A stretch of 64,000 nt of DNA from assembly GCA_965183835.1 (NCBI GenBank), contig CBCYME010000023.1:195909-259908 (forward strand). The letters are read 5' to 3'. The position numbers were made by a program, and so were the translations under genes. Every line of letters starts with the position of its first letter. The first letter of the stretch is position 1. Source of the DNA: OMPR01 sp965183835 (GTDB taxonomy: Bacteria; Pseudomonadota; Alphaproteobacteria; Rhodobacterales; Rhodobacteraceae). Shown here piece by piece: positions 16,537 to 26,440 of this stretch. Under the pieces are notes generated by a model, which did no database searches, was not told the DNA's origin, and saw only the letters and a program-made list of their open reading frames with translations.

Positions 16537-17445
16537 ATGTCCTCATACTTTCGTCATTATCAGGCGTTCCACGCCATCATCGAAACCGGCACTGTAACGG
16601 GTGCTGCGGAACAGTTGGGGGTGTCGCAGCCCGCGATTTCCAACCTGTTGGGACAGCTGGAGCGGAAGACCAAGCTCAAGCTGTTTGAGCGCAGCCGGGG
16701 GCGGTTGCTGCCAACCCCGGAATCGATGGTTCTGTACGAAGAGATTGACACGGTTGTTCGTGGATTAGATCATGTAAATCAGGCGGTTGTCGATTTGCAG
16801 AACCAAAAGGCCGGACAGCTACAGGTGGCGACAAATCACGCGATGGCCTTTGGGTTCATGCCCGGTGAAATTGCCCGCTTTGCCCAGAGCAAACCCAATC
16901 TGACGGTGTCGTTCCAATCCCAATATTCCACCAAGATCCAAGAGTGGGTCATGGCCGGATTGTTCGAGATCGGGATTTGTGAATTGCCGGTGCGCCACGA
17001 TGGGTTGGATCGGATCCCGTTTTTCTTTGAAATCATGTGCGCGGTGCCCCACGACAGCCCCTTGGCCAAGCACGAGGTGCTGACGCCCGCCTTGTTGGAC
17101 AATGTGCCTTTTATCGTCATGGGGGCGGATCACATGGTCAATCGCCGCGCCCGCGAGGCGTTTCAGCGGGAGGGGGCCAATATGCGGGTGCGCTGCCACA
17201 CGGACCTGTTCCGTAATGCTTTGAATTTGGTCAAACAGGGGTTGGGAGTCACGTTGGTCGACCCATTCACCCTTTCCAGTGATGATCGGCAGGGATATTT
17301 GCTGCGCCGGTTTGAGCCGCAGATCCGGTTGGACGTGGTCATTCTGACCGCACGTGGGCGTCCGATTTCCGCCATTGGCGCGCAGTTTCTGGCGCAGGTT
17401 TCGCAGAGCATGTCTAAATTGGCCCTGCCGCAAGAGGTGCCGTGA
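16537..17445 (+). CDS. LysR-family transcriptional regulator
   Basis: Full-length LysR protein, 302 residues. The N-terminal helix-turn-helix is TGAAEQLGVSQPAISNLLGQ, followed by the linker helix and a periplasmic-binding-protein-like effector domain. The starting Met-Ser-Ser-Tyr-Phe-Arg-His-Tyr-Gln resembles the LysR subgroup that controls amino-acid catabolism. It is divergent from the enolase-family gene, which is its likely target. It is followed by yhaO on the same strand after 101 bases. Confidence 0.92.
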   Translation: MSSYFRHYQAFHAIIETGTVTGAAEQLGVSQPAISNLLGQLERKTKLKLFERSRGRLLPTPESMVLYEEIDTVVRGLDHVNQAVVDLQNQKAGQLQVATNHAMAFGFMPGEIARFAQSKPNLTVSFQSQYSTKIQEWVMAGLFEIGICELPVRHDGLDRIPFFFEIMCAVPHDSPLAKHEVLTPALLDNVPFIVMGADHMVNRRAREAFQREGANMRVRCHTDLFRNALNLVKQGLGVTLVDPFTLSSDDRQGYLLRRFEPQIRLDVVILTARGRPISAIGAQFLAQVSQSMSKLALPQEVP

Positions 17446-17546
17446 TCCCGCCCGATGCTAGGCGTTTGATTTTTGGGGCATTCCCAGCTTGACCACAGGG
17501 TCTGTGCGCCGTCACACTCTGACACAAATCTATTTCTTTTCGGGAC

Positions 17547-18797
17547 ATGATCTTGGCCTTCAAATTTGTTCATACCGCTGACGTTCATCTCGATTCCCCG
17601 TTGAAATCACTGGCGTTGCGGGATGCAGGGCTAGCCGAGCTGGTGGGCAATGCCACGCGCACTACCCTGTCGCGGATTGTGGATCTGTGCATCTCTGAGA
17701 GCGTGCAGGCGCTGGTGATTGCCGGAGACTTGTATGACGGCAGCCAGACCTCGATGAAAACCGCGCGGTTTTTGGCCCAAGAGATGGAGCGGCTGGCGGC
17801 GGCGGGTATTCCGGCGTTTTTGATCCGGGGCAATCATGATGCCTCGTCCAAAATCTCGCGCGAATTGGTGTTGCCGGACACGGTCAAAGTGTTTGCGGGA
17901 CGGGCAGAAACGGTTGAGGTCGAGTGGAATGGCCATGCGGTCGCGGTGCATGGTATTTCTTTCCGCCTGCCCCACGCGCCCGAAAGTCTGTTGACCAACT
18001 TTGCCCCGCCGGTATCGGGTGCCTTTAACATTGGCTTGCTGCACACCAGTCTGGACGGGGCATCGGGGCACGATCCCTATGCGCCCTGTTCGCTGGTCGA
18101 TTTGCAGCAAACCGGGTTCGATTACTGGGCCTTGGGCCATATTCACAAACGCGCGGTGCATCCGGGGGCAACCCATGTGGTGATGCCCGGCATCCCGCAG
18201 GGGCGCGATATTGGCGAGGCCGGGGCGAAATCGGTCACGTTGGTCTGTGTGGATGATGCTGGTGACGTGCGGCTTGAGGCGAAAGAGGTGGCGGTCGCGC
18301 AATTCGAGCGGCTGGCGATTGAATGCACTGGGATCACCGATTGGGTCGATCTGGTGGCGGCGTTGAAGCAGGGGTTGCGGGACGCAAGGCAGGCGCATGG
18401 GGGCGAAAACCTGATCGTGCGGCCCATGTTTGTCGGTCAGTCGCCTCTGGCGTGGCGGGCCAGCCGGGATGCAGATTTGTTGCGCAATGAGGCGCAGAAT
18501 TTTGCCGAACAGATTGGCACGTTATGGATTGATAAGATCGAAATCGATCTGCACGCCGGAGAGTCGCGTGCGACGGGTGGGGCCGTGAGCGATATGGCCG
18601 CGCTGGTGTCGGCGGGCACGTTGCGTGCGGATGATCCACGTGTTCAGGCCGGGATGGATCTGATCCTGAAACACCTGCCCCGCGAATTGCGCGGGCTATT
18701 GGGCGACAGTGAGGAAGAGGTTTTGGCCGCTTTGGATGCGGCGATGAAACAGGGCGCGAAAGATGTGCTGGCCCGGTTGGAAGAGGCCGAGGATTAA
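17547..18797 (+). CDS. yhaO: YhaO/SbcD-like DNA repair metallophosphoesterase
   Basis: A 416-residue nuclease subunit of the SbcD/Mre11 class. The calcineurin-like motifs are all present: D12/H14 in TADVHLD, GDLYD at 60-64, RGNHD at 94-98 and GHIHKR near 195. It should form a complex with the ATPase encoded 3 bases downstream, acting on DNA ends and hairpins during repair. The C-terminal third is probably the partner-binding and capping region. ATG 17547 has only weak ribosome-site sequence before it. No phage or defence gene is adjacent, so a housekeeping repair role is most likely. Confidence 0.92.
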   Translation: MILAFKFVHTADVHLDSPLKSLALRDAGLAELVGNATRTTLSRIVDLCISESVQALVIAGDLYDGSQTSMKTARFLAQEMERLAAAGIPAFLIRGNHDASSKISRELVLPDTVKVFAGRAETVEVEWNGHAVAVHGISFRLPHAPESLLTNFAPPVSGAFNIGLLHTSLDGASGHDPYAPCSLVDLQQTGFDYWALGHIHKRAVHPGATHVVMPGIPQGRDIGEAGAKSVTLVCVDDAGDVRLEAKEVAVAQFERLAIECTGITDWVDLVAALKQGLRDARQAHGGENLIVRPMFVGQSPLAWRASRDADLLRNEAQNFAEQIGTLWIDKIEIDLHAGESRATGGAVSDMAALVSAGTLRADDPRVQAGMDLILKHLPRELRGLLGDSEEEVLAALDAAMKQGAKDVLARLEEAED

Positions 18798-18800
18798 GCC

Positions 18801-21800
18801 ATGCGTCTGAACCAGTTTGACCTGACCCGATATGGAAAATTCACCGATCTGAGCCTGCCATTTGACGCGCCTGAGGCTGGCAAACCGGATCTGCATATCA
18901 TTTACGGCCCCAACGAGGCCGGCAAATCAACGCTGTTGTCCGGCTGGCTGGATCTGCTGTTTCAAATCCCGGTGCGCAGTACCATGGGGTTTTTGCATCC
19001 GTTTTCGTCAATGCAGATTGGCGCGTCGCTTGAAATTGACGGCGGGGTTCATCAGCTGATCCGGGTCAAGAAGCGCGACAATTCCTTGCTGGATGCGCAG
19101 GGCGCGCCGGTGGCTGAGGCGCTGTTGCATGGCGGGTTGCGCGGTCTGGATCGCGCGGCTTATGCGGCGATGTTTTCGTTAAACGGGCAGACGTTGGATG
19201 CTGGTGGCGAGAGCATTCTGGCCAGTGAGGGCGACCTGGGACAGCTGTTGTTCCAAGCCAGCGCCGGGTTGACCGATCTGGGCACGCAGTTGGATGCGCT
19301 GCGCGAGGGGTCGTTGGAGTTTTTGAATGCGACGGGCCGCAAGGGACGGTTGCGCACGCTGAAAGCCGAGTTTGACGAGCTGGGCGACCAGATGAAGGCA
19401 TTGGACACGGCAGCGACAGACTATGCCCGTTTGGCCAAGGACCGCGATGGCGCGCGCACTGCGTGGCAAGCCGCGCGAAAAGAGGCCGAAGCGGCGCAAG
19501 GCAAGGCCCTTGAGACCGAGCGGTTGTTGGGGGCTTTGCCGGTTGCGGGGCGTTTGGGGCGGCTGGACAGTCAGATTGCCGGCTTTGGCGATTTGCCTGA
19601 AGCACCTCAGGGGTGGATGGCCGAACTGCCTGCTTTGGATCGCGCAGAGACAGAGATGGCGACACTGTTGGAGACGGCGAAAAGGGCCGTTGATACGTTG
19701 AGCCAAGAGTTGGACGCGATCCCACAGGATAAACAGATATTGGACCTGAGCGCCGATATTCTGGCGATTGATCCCTTGAAATCGGCCTATGATACCGCAT
19801 CCGCTGACCTGCCAAAGCGGTTGAAAGAGCGGGACGGGGAAACCGGATCTGTACGCGATTGTCTGGCGCGGTTGGGGCAAACTGGCAGCGACCCTGCGCA
19901 AATCCTGCCCGAGGTTGCTGTGTCGGGGCGCTTGCGCGGGTTGATCGAGCAACATTCCGGGTTAGAGAGCAAACGCGTTAGCGCCGTAGACGAGTACGAA
20001 CGCGCCAAGGCAGAGGCAGAGCGCACCGCGCAGCGGCTGAAAGCGGCTGGCGGTGGCACCGCTGATTTGGCCGGACTGGGTGGGTTGGTGCAAAGCATCC
20101 GGCGTGATGATCCGGTGGGGGCCAGCGATCGCGCGCGCGCCGCACTGGCCGAAGCCGAGGCGATCTGGCACGAAAAACGTGCGGCTTTGGGGGCGGCGTT
20201 TAAAGATGGTGCTGCGGTTGCAGAGCTGGTTGCGCCGGACCGGGCGCGGCTTGAAACCTTGGGCGATGAAATCACAGGGGCAGCCCGCCAGATCGAGCGG
20301 GAGCAAGAGACGCTGGAGCGGCTCAGGGGCGAGATGGCGCAGCACGTGGCGCGGCAGGAGGCGGCCAGCTCTAGCCCGCTTGTGACGCTGGAAGATGCGG
20401 CGCGGGTTCGGGCGCAGCGCGAGGCGGATTGGGCGCAGCATCGGGCGGCGTTGAACCCTGAGACGGCAGATCAGTTCGAGGCGGCGATGCGGCTGGATGA
20501 TCAGATGTCGGCAACGGTGGGCGATCAACGGGCGCGAGCCGAAATGGCCCAAGATGCGGAACGGGTGCGGGCCGAAACGCAGGACCGGATCACGGCGAGC
20601 GAGGCGCGTCTGAGCGGGGTGCAGGCGCAATCTGATGGTTTGGCAGAAACGCTTGGTCGGATGGTATCGGATGTGTCGCCCCTGCTACCTGCGGACATGA
20701 CGGTCGTGGGGTTTCAGGCGTGGTTGACCCGGTTGGACACCGCGCGCGACGCGGTGCGCCACCGCGATGAGGCCGAACGTAGGGTGGTGCAGGTCACGGG
20801 GGCAATGGAGCGTGCGCGTGCGGGTTTGATGGCTGCGTTGGCGCAGGCCGGGCGGATCATGGACGACGGCGTGGATCTGTCGTTTGCGGTTGAAACGGCG
20901 CAATCCCTGTTGGATCGCGCGACCCAGATCGAAGCGTTCAGCGAAGCCGAGACACAGGCCCGCCAAGAGCTGGCGCGGCGGGACAAAGCCCTGAGCGGCG
21001 CGCAGGGTGCGATGCAGGTCTGGCAGGCCGATTGGGCCGCGACCTGTGCCAAAACATGGATGGCAGACGCTCCGCCCAGCGTGCCGGAAATGCGCGCCAT
21101 TCTGGATGAGTTGGACCAGTTGCGCCGTCATTTCGACCGAGCGGCGGATCTGGACCGGCGGATCGTTGCGATGCAGGCCAATTGCGATTTGTTTGCCCAA
21201 GCCGTTCAGACGTTGACGGCCCGGCTTGGGGTCGTGGGGGAGGGTCCGGCCGAGGATCTGTGGCGTGGTATCAAGCAGCGATTGCGCAATGCCGAAACCC
21301 ATCAGACGCAGCGCGCAGATCTGCTCAAACGGTTGGGGGCGGCACAGCAAGCACATGTAGATCTTGCGCAGCGGGCCGAGATTCACCAGACCCGCACGCA
21401 GGAATTTACCCGTTTTTTCAACGTACAAACCTGGCAGCAGGCGCGCGAGGCGCTGACCCAGTCGGGGGAACGCGCCAAGGTGGTGGCAGATCGTCGGGAT
21501 TGCGCCGAAGAGCTGTGCGCGTTGATGCGCGCGGACACGATTGCCGAGGCGTTGGAGGCCTTAGCAGATGTGGATGAGACCACATTGCAGGCACGCGCCG
21601 AGAGCTTGAAGACAGATCTAAAGACCCTGCGGAGCAATCAGGAAGAGGCGCATACCGCCTTTCGCAAGGCCGAGGATGATTTGGAAAACGTTGGCGGCGA
21701 CGGGGCGGTTGCCCGGTTGGATGAACAACGCCAGACCTTGTTGTTGGAAATGAAAGACGGGGCGCAGCAGCACTTGCAGCAACGGTTGGGGTTGCTGGCC

Positions 21801-22244
21801 GTGGACACCGCGTTGCGACAGTATCGCGACACCCACCGCAGCGGCATGTTGGAACGCGCGTCTGAGGCGTTTCGAACCATGTCGCGGGGCCGCTATTCCG
21901 GTCTTGCCGCCCAGCCCGATGGCACCCGCGAAGTGCTGGTGGCGGTGGCGGCCGAAGGGGGATCGAAAGAAGCAACACAGCTGTCAGACGGCACCCGCGC
22001 GCAGCTGTATCTGGCGCTGCGGATTGCCGGGTATCATGAATTTGTGCGCAACAACGGGCCGGTGCCGTTCATTGCCGATGACATCATGGAAAGCTTTGAC
22101 GACGCGCGCGCGGCTGAAACCGTGGGGTTGCTGGCCAAGATGAGCGAAACGGGTCAGGTGATTTACCTGACGCACCATGCCCATCTGTGCGACATCGCCA
22201 AAGACGCCTGCCCGTCGGTGCAGATCCATCGCTTGCCAGAGTGA
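18801..22244 (+). CDS. yhaN: YhaN/SbcC-like SMC-type ATPase
   Basis: An 1147-residue AAA/SMC-like ATPase, partner of the upstream YhaO nuclease. Walker A is GPNEAGKST at 36-44. The ABC signature region (QLSDGTRAQLYLALRIAGY) and Walker B (FIADDIMESFDD) lie in the last 80 residues, followed by the switch His in YLTHHAHL. The roughly 900 residues in between are Ala/Glu/Arg-rich heptad-like coiled coil. No clear zinc-hook CxxC is visible, in keeping with YhaN rather than classical SbcC. Confidence 0.93.
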   Translation: MRLNQFDLTRYGKFTDLSLPFDAPEAGKPDLHIIYGPNEAGKSTLLSGWLDLLFQIPVRSTMGFLHPFSSMQIGASLEIDGGVHQLIRVKKRDNSLLDAQGAPVAEALLHGGLRGLDRAAYAAMFSLNGQTLDAGGESILASEGDLGQLLFQASAGLTDLGTQLDALREGSLEFLNATGRKGRLRTLKAEFDELGDQMKALDTAATDYARLAKDRDGARTAWQAARKEAEAAQGKALETERLLGALPVAGRLGRLDSQIAGFGDLPEAPQGWMAELPALDRAETEMATLLETAKRAVDTLSQELDAIPQDKQILDLSADILAIDPLKSAYDTASADLPKRLKERDGETGSVRDCLARLGQTGSDPAQILPEVAVSGRLRGLIEQHSGLESKRVSAVDEYERAKAEAERTAQRLKAAGGGTADLAGLGGLVQSIRRDDPVGASDRARAALAEAEAIWHEKRAALGAAFKDGAAVAELVAPDRARLETLGDEITGAARQIEREQETLERLRGEMAQHVARQEAASSSPLVTLEDAARVRAQREADWAQHRAALNPETADQFEAAMRLDDQMSATVGDQRARAEMAQDAERVRAETQDRITASEARLSGVQAQSDGLAETLGRMVSDVSPLLPADMTVVGFQAWLTRLDTARDAVRHRDEAERRVVQVTGAMERARAGLMAALAQAGRIMDDGVDLSFAVETAQSLLDRATQIEAFSEAETQARQELARRDKALSGAQGAMQVWQADWAATCAKTWMADAPPSVPEMRAILDELDQLRRHFDRAADLDRRIVAMQANCDLFAQAVQTLTARLGVVGEGPAEDLWRGIKQRLRNAETHQTQRADLLKRLGAAQQAHVDLAQRAEIHQTRTQEFTRFFNVQTWQQAREALTQSGERAKVVADRRDCAEELCALMRADTIAEALEALADVDETTLQARAESLKTDLKTLRSNQEEAHTAFRKAEDDLENVGGDGAVARLDEQRQTLLLEMKDGAQQHLQQRLGLLAVDTALRQYRDTHRSGMLERASEAFRTMSRGRYSGLAAQPDGTREVLVAVAAEGGSKEATQLSDGTRAQLYLALRIAGYHEFVRNNGPVPFIADDIMESFDDARAAETVGLLAKMSETGQVIYLTHHAHLCDIAKDACPSVQIHRLPE

Positions 22245-22249
22245 GCGGG

Positions 22250-22279
22250 CCTAGGGCGCAGACAAAGCCGCGCCCTAGG
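22250..22279. terminator. bidirectional terminator hairpin
   Basis: Perfect 10-bp inverted repeat CCTAGGGCGC/GCGCCCTAGG with a 10-base loop, placed between the convergent ends of yhaN and the DUF1254 gene. A short T-rich run (TGGTTTGATTT) follows on the plus side. Confidence 0.82.
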
Positions 22280-22289
22280 GTGGTTTGAT

Positions 22290-23870
22290 TTACTCGAGCA
22301 GCTCAATATCACCCGGGCGCCAGGTTTTATCGAACCACGGCTCTGTTGGGCTGTAGAGACGCAGGATGGTAAAGAATCCCTTGCCCGGCACGGTCTGCAG
22401 CCAGTTGGATTCTTTGCCTTCGGGCGGTTTAGGCCCAAAGTAGAGATCCACCGAGCCGTCTTCGTTTTTGGCATAGATGTCTTTGTGCTTTTCGCTGTTG
22501 TAGCTTGGGAACGGCTGGTCCGTCTGAAGCTGCGAGCGGGTTTGCGGATCATAGAGCACGATCGAAGCGAAATTTTTCGCGGGGGGATCGGCGGGCAGCG
22601 TCAATTTGTAGTTTTTGCTGCCATCCAGATAATCGCCATTTTCATCCAAGACGCCCCAAGCGTATTGCGAGCCTTTGCCGATCAATTTCCACGTCATTGC
22701 GGGAGTATTCACCGTCGCAAAGTAGAAGAATTCGGTGCGTGAATCCAAATCACGCCCACCGGCGCCTTCGTCACGCAGGAATTCGTAGCTGCCACCGGGG
22801 AACCCTTGTTTCCAATAGCTGCCTTCGTAGAGGAAATCAGCCGGGTTGCGTTCATACCACAGGAATGTGCGCGCGGTTGCATTGGCGACTTCGGCGGATT
22901 TGATCAGGATGTTTTTCATGCGCAAATCGGGATCAAAGGTCTTGCCCTTTTGAATGCCGATTGAGGCGAAAAGGCCGCGCATTTCGGGATCAAGCATCGC
23001 AATTGGTTCACGCTGAACAACCGTATTCAATTCTTTGTAGAAATCGAAATCGGTCGCATGGATGGTGTTAAAATCCTTGCCCGTGCCGTTGTAGAATTCC
23101 ATTTCTGGTGGATTCTTTTTGTCGGCGAGCGAATAGATTTTCACCCCATCCCTAAAGAGCTGGCTTGAGAATTCGGGCTTGCCATCCTTGAGGAAACCGC
23201 GCGCGATGAACCAGTTGATCCAACTTGTGGATTTGGACACAAAATAGGTTTCGCCCTCAACCTCGGCCTCTATCCCGCCAACGGGGGGATCAAGATCGCC
23301 CTCATAATCGGGGGGCAGGATCAGGTATTTCCCCCCCTTACCCGCATCCGGCCCCGGCGCGCCGGTGTCGGTCACAAAGCGGAAAAAAGCATCGTTGACG
23401 GTGCCCGGCCCCGTTCCCGGAGGCAGTTCGATCACGGTCGCCCCATCCTTTTTCAGGTCAAGAACCGCGCTCATGTAGACGGTATCTGTATTGCCGGTCA
23501 GGAACAGAGAGTTGCTGTCCATCAGCTGGTCGAAAATACGCACCTGATAGGAGTTGGTTTCGCCGTTGACTTGCTGGCTGCGGCGGATGGCCTCAAGCGA
23601 AGCGGCGGGCATGCCGGACAGGAACGTTTCGACACCGCGGATGTAATCCAGATGGTTATACAGCGCCTCGGCAGTGGCGGCTGTGGGGATGCCATCGAAG
23701 AATTCGATATTACCCGCTCTGGTGGTGTATTTGTCTGGCGTCAAAAGACCTTCGGGAATTTTTGTATTGAAGCCCGGTGTAGGCTCTTCTGCCTGTATCT
23801 GAGGCGCCAACAGCGTCCCGGCCAACAGCGTTGAGGTTAAAAGCAATCGGTTGATAGAAAAGTTCATCAT
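22290..23870 (-). CDS. DUF1254/DUF1214 domain exported protein
   Basis: A 526-residue exported protein. It has a signal peptide (residues 1-27, ending QIQA) and the DUF1254 domain in the first half (the segment GNTDTVYMSAVLDL is typical). DUF1214 follows in the second half, with KNYKLTLPADPPAKNFASIV and the late WFDKTWRPGDIELL ending. Such proteins are common in marine proteobacteria. Their biochemical role is not known, and no catalytic motif can be named. It converges on yhaN and is divergent from the SYLF-domain gene 323 bases away. A GGGGA ribosome site precedes the start. Confidence 0.92.
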   Translation of the reverse strand: MMNFSINRLLLTSTLLAGTLLAPQIQAEEPTPGFNTKIPEGLLTPDKYTTRAGNIEFFDGIPTAATAEALYNHLDYIRGVETFLSGMPAASLEAIRRSQQVNGETNSYQVRIFDQLMDSNSLFLTGNTDTVYMSAVLDLKKDGATVIELPPGTGPGTVNDAFFRFVTDTGAPGPDAGKGGKYLILPPDYEGDLDPPVGGIEAEVEGETYFVSKSTSWINWFIARGFLKDGKPEFSSQLFRDGVKIYSLADKKNPPEMEFYNGTGKDFNTIHATDFDFYKELNTVVQREPIAMLDPEMRGLFASIGIQKGKTFDPDLRMKNILIKSAEVANATARTFLWYERNPADFLYEGSYWKQGFPGGSYEFLRDEGAGGRDLDSRTEFFYFATVNTPAMTWKLIGKGSQYAWGVLDENGDYLDGSKNYKLTLPADPPAKNFASIVLYDPQTRSQLQTDQPFPSYNSEKHKDIYAKNEDGSVDLYFGPKPPEGKESNWLQTVPGKGFFTILRLYSPTEPWFDKTWRPGDIELLE

Positions 23871-24193
23871 CTCATATCCCCTAAGACTAATGTAGGCATT
23901 GCTCTCGGAGGGTACCGGCCAAACATTATTTTGTCTAATGTTCTATTTTGGCTATGATTTTTCATTCAACAATGACAACCATTGAGTGCTATAAGAATCT
24001 CGCATTGCATGACCTCAGCTTTGGCTTACAGACCACCCAAATCAGGCCGAAACCGTCAAAGATTTACCAACACCGCCGCGGAAATGCAGTGTATTTTTCA
24101 CCGTGCTTGTTTTGCCGCTCATCCACCTTAAGATGACGTAAGTTAAAGAGTTCCTTTTTTCACGTTTATTGATTTACTCAGGGAGAGAAAAAT
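23871..24193. other. 323-bp divergent spacer, promoters only
   Basis: An AT-rich gap between the divergent DUF1254 and SYLF genes. It should contain both promoters. A ribosome site (GGGAGAG) precedes the SYLF ATG. A 62-codon open frame at 23948-24136 has no ribosome site and is not called. Confidence 0.5.
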
Positions 24194-25192
24194 ATGAAAT
24201 TTTCAATGCGAACAATTGCGCTTGTTCTTGGCCTTCCATTGGCGGCCCAACCCGCAATTGCCGAAGATGAAGCCTATGTTGATAACGTCGAAGGTTGGAG
24301 TATTTTACGTGACGTGGAACGCGCCGGTTGCGTCATGGAGAAAGTCAACGAAGACGGTTTCCTGTTCCGCATTGGGAAGACGGAAGCAGGCAGCGAGTTC
24401 GGATACGTTGCAGTCTATACCAAGGATAAAGATGTGAACGTGATCGGCGGCGTTTCGTCGGATGTCACATTCGATGTTGATGGCCAGCGGTTCTATGGAA
24501 CGGCCAAGGGCGACTTTAGATCAGGGGGCTATCGCGGTGGCTACGCCGAGGCCAACAACGAAGCCTTTGGCGACGCTTTGGCGCGGCGATACGTGCTGAC
24601 GATCAACCCAGACGGGGACACCCCGCTGGCGCTAAGCCTTGATGGGACGCTGAAGGCAATGGCCGCGACACGCGATTGCGAAGCGCATAGCCTAGCAGCT
24701 TTGGGTATGGCTGACGTCGCCCAACAGAGTTCTTTGGAAACAGCTGCTGTCGCAAGTTGGAACTCGCTCATCTCAGACAATGATCGCGCCGCGCGGTATG
24801 CAAATGATGCCTACGCAGCCTTGGTATTCCCCGAGATCACCAAGGTGGGTCTTGGCATCGGTGGCGAAGGGGGCAACGGTGTGCTGTATGACAAAGAAAA
24901 CGTGCTTGGGTATTATCGCACGTCCTCTCTGTCCTTTGGCGCACAAGCTGGCGCACAAACCTATGGGTATGTGGTGATGTTCATGGATCAAGACGCGTTG
25001 AACAAATTCACCAACAGCAGTGGGTACGAATTGGGCGTTGATGGCTCAGTCGCTGTCTTTGGTGCGGGTTTGACGGCCGAAGCTGATACCACCAACCTAA
25101 AAACGGATACCGTCGCATTCGTATTTGACGAGCAGGGGTTGATGGCGAATTGGACGGTTGAGGGCACCCGGATCAAACCGCTCAACTTTTAA
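24194..25192 (+). CDS. SYLF-domain (Ysc84-like) lipid-binding exported protein
   Basis: A 332-residue protein with a Sec signal peptide (about 1-23, ending AIA). The C-terminal half, about 195-332, is a SYLF/Ysc84 domain: VFPEITKVGLGIGGEGGNGV, then YYRTSSLSFGAQAGAQTYGY and VDGSVAVFGAG. In eukaryotes this fold binds phosphoinositides; bacterial forms are envelope proteins of unclear role. The N-terminal half (about 30-165) is a separate domain that I do not recognise; it contains two Cys (near residues 50 and 160) that could pair in the periplasm. It stands alone, with a hairpin just after the stop. Confidence 0.88.
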   Translation: MKFSMRTIALVLGLPLAAQPAIAEDEAYVDNVEGWSILRDVERAGCVMEKVNEDGFLFRIGKTEAGSEFGYVAVYTKDKDVNVIGGVSSDVTFDVDGQRFYGTAKGDFRSGGYRGGYAEANNEAFGDALARRYVLTINPDGDTPLALSLDGTLKAMAATRDCEAHSLAALGMADVAQQSSLETAAVASWNSLISDNDRAARYANDAYAALVFPEITKVGLGIGGEGGNGVLYDKENVLGYYRTSSLSFGAQAGAQTYGYVVMFMDQDALNKFTNSSGYELGVDGSVAVFGAGLTAEADTTNLKTDTVAFVFDEQGLMANWTVEGTRIKPLNF

Positions 25193-25218
25193 CGCGCAAT
25201 ACGCTTTGCAAGGCAGTC

Positions 25219-25239
25219 GTCGACCCTGTCCGGGTCGAC
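25219..25239 (+). terminator. stem-loop after the SYLF gene
   Basis: Perfect 8-bp inverted repeat GTCGACCC/GGGTCGAC with a 5-base loop, 27 bases after the SYLF stop. The following AGCTATTTCTG is only mildly T-rich, so it is a probable but imperfect terminator. Confidence 0.6.
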
Positions 25240-25382
25240 AGCTATTTCTGCCTCAAAAACAGTTGGGCAATACGGCTGGCAGATTAGCTTGCGGCCCGGG
25301 CCACCCATCACCTAGCTGCACTCAAGCGGCCCTGACAGATAGATTGATGCTTAGGTTTCGGACACTATGGTCTGCCCCGCAA

Positions 25383-26009
25383 TCATTCGGTCACTCGGTA
25401 CTCGGATGGGACAAAAAACGTATAGTCCCGGCTTGCGACGGATTCGTGGCATTCATGGCAATAGAACATTTCCTGACTGCGACTGCCGACTGTATCACCA
25501 AACAAAGACCCATCTGGCATCACCATGACATAGCGCCAATCAGCCGTTTGTGGATGGGTGCCGATTGGCAACTTCTCCATGATAAACAGCGCACCAGGAA
25601 AAACGTGCCCCTCGTCCGTAACTGTTATGCTATCTTTGGCCAAGACCGACCCGGCCAGTAACGGCTCCCCGTCGCTGAGCGTTCCGTAATTGTGGGCCAT
25701 TTTGTTGGCATAGCTATTTACATAACGCTGGCCATGAGTGGCCGAAATATACGGTGCATCATTGAACTTTGGCCAATCCTGATAATTCAGAATAAAGTCC
25801 AGATGCGCCGCCTCGTATCCGCTGCGCATCCGATCCATCAGGGTTTGATAGATCTGCACCGCCTCTTGTTTCGAAAGATCTGCTGCATTCTCGATCGTGA
25901 TATGGGCCTCGGGCCCTGCTGACTGCGCGTTGGCGGGCGCGGCCAGCCCCCCGGCCACCACACAGACCACAAGACGTGTTAATGGGAAATTCTTGATAAA
26001 ATTATACAT
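25383..26009 (-). CDS. cytochrome P460-family haem protein
   Basis: A 208-residue exported protein with a signal peptide (about 1-28, ending ANA) and a cytochrome P460 domain. The family pattern ISATHGQRYVNSYANKMA, then SVLAKDSITV and GALFIMEK, is clear. Near the C-terminus CHECH is a CxxCH c-haem attachment motif. Related P460 enzymes oxidise hydroxylamine or detoxify NO using a Lys-haem crosslink; whether this one does so is not visible. It lies alone before the tRNA-Ser, on the opposite strand to the SYLF gene. Confidence 0.88.
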   Translation of the reverse strand: MYNFIKNFPLTRLVVCVVAGGLAAPANAQSAGPEAHITIENAADLSKQEAVQIYQTLMDRMRSGYEAAHLDFILNYQDWPKFNDAPYISATHGQRYVNSYANKMAHNYGTLSDGEPLLAGSVLAKDSITVTDEGHVFPGALFIMEKLPIGTHPQTADWRYVMVMPDGSLFGDTVGSRSQEMFYCHECHESVASRDYTFFVPSEYRVTE

Positions 26010-26440
26010 ATAGAAACCACCCTTACAAAGGCGAGCCCGGCTCTGCGTTGCATGTCTTTATCAATAAGGTGCAACAGTACCGTCTGAACCGTGCTTTTCG
26101 CAGTTTATGAACACTATGGGGTGCTCGATACGCTCTATATTGGACACAAACCCAGCATCTGACAAGTTTGCGCACGCAGGCCGCGATCCCCGATCTTGCC
26201 CGCCACCGCCCAAGCGCGGGCTGGCAGAGATATGTCTTGGGCCGCGGCGATGAATCAGGACCCATCCAGCTGAGATCGACGACAGTGGAATTTGAAAAGC
26301 GCCCTGCCCAGTTACGATCCTCGGCTCCCGCCAAGGTAATTTCCAGTGATTTCAATGCAGTTAAGCGATCTGGAAAAAAATCTTGGACTTGGTGGAATTG
26401 GCCTTGAATATCCGCCGCTTGCGCGGATATACCCGTCAGC
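26010..26440. other. 431-bp spacer upstream of tRNA-Ser with a hairpin
   Basis: No gene is supported; a 110-codon frame at 26023-26355 on the minus strand lacks a ribosome site and has a random-looking Cys/Arg-rich product. A perfect 8-bp inverted repeat, ATATCCGC/GCGGATAT, lies at 26408-26430, just 10 bases before the tRNA. Confidence 0.45.

Noticed and set aside
18801..22244. Several long antisense frames and coiled-coil repeats within yhaN, considered as separate genes or tandem repeats
   Set aside because: The plus strand is one uninterrupted SMC-like ATPase; the repeats are heptad-type coiled coil, not DNA repeats.
26023..26355. 110-codon minus-strand open frame before tRNA-Ser
   Set aside because: No ribosome site and no recognisable protein features.
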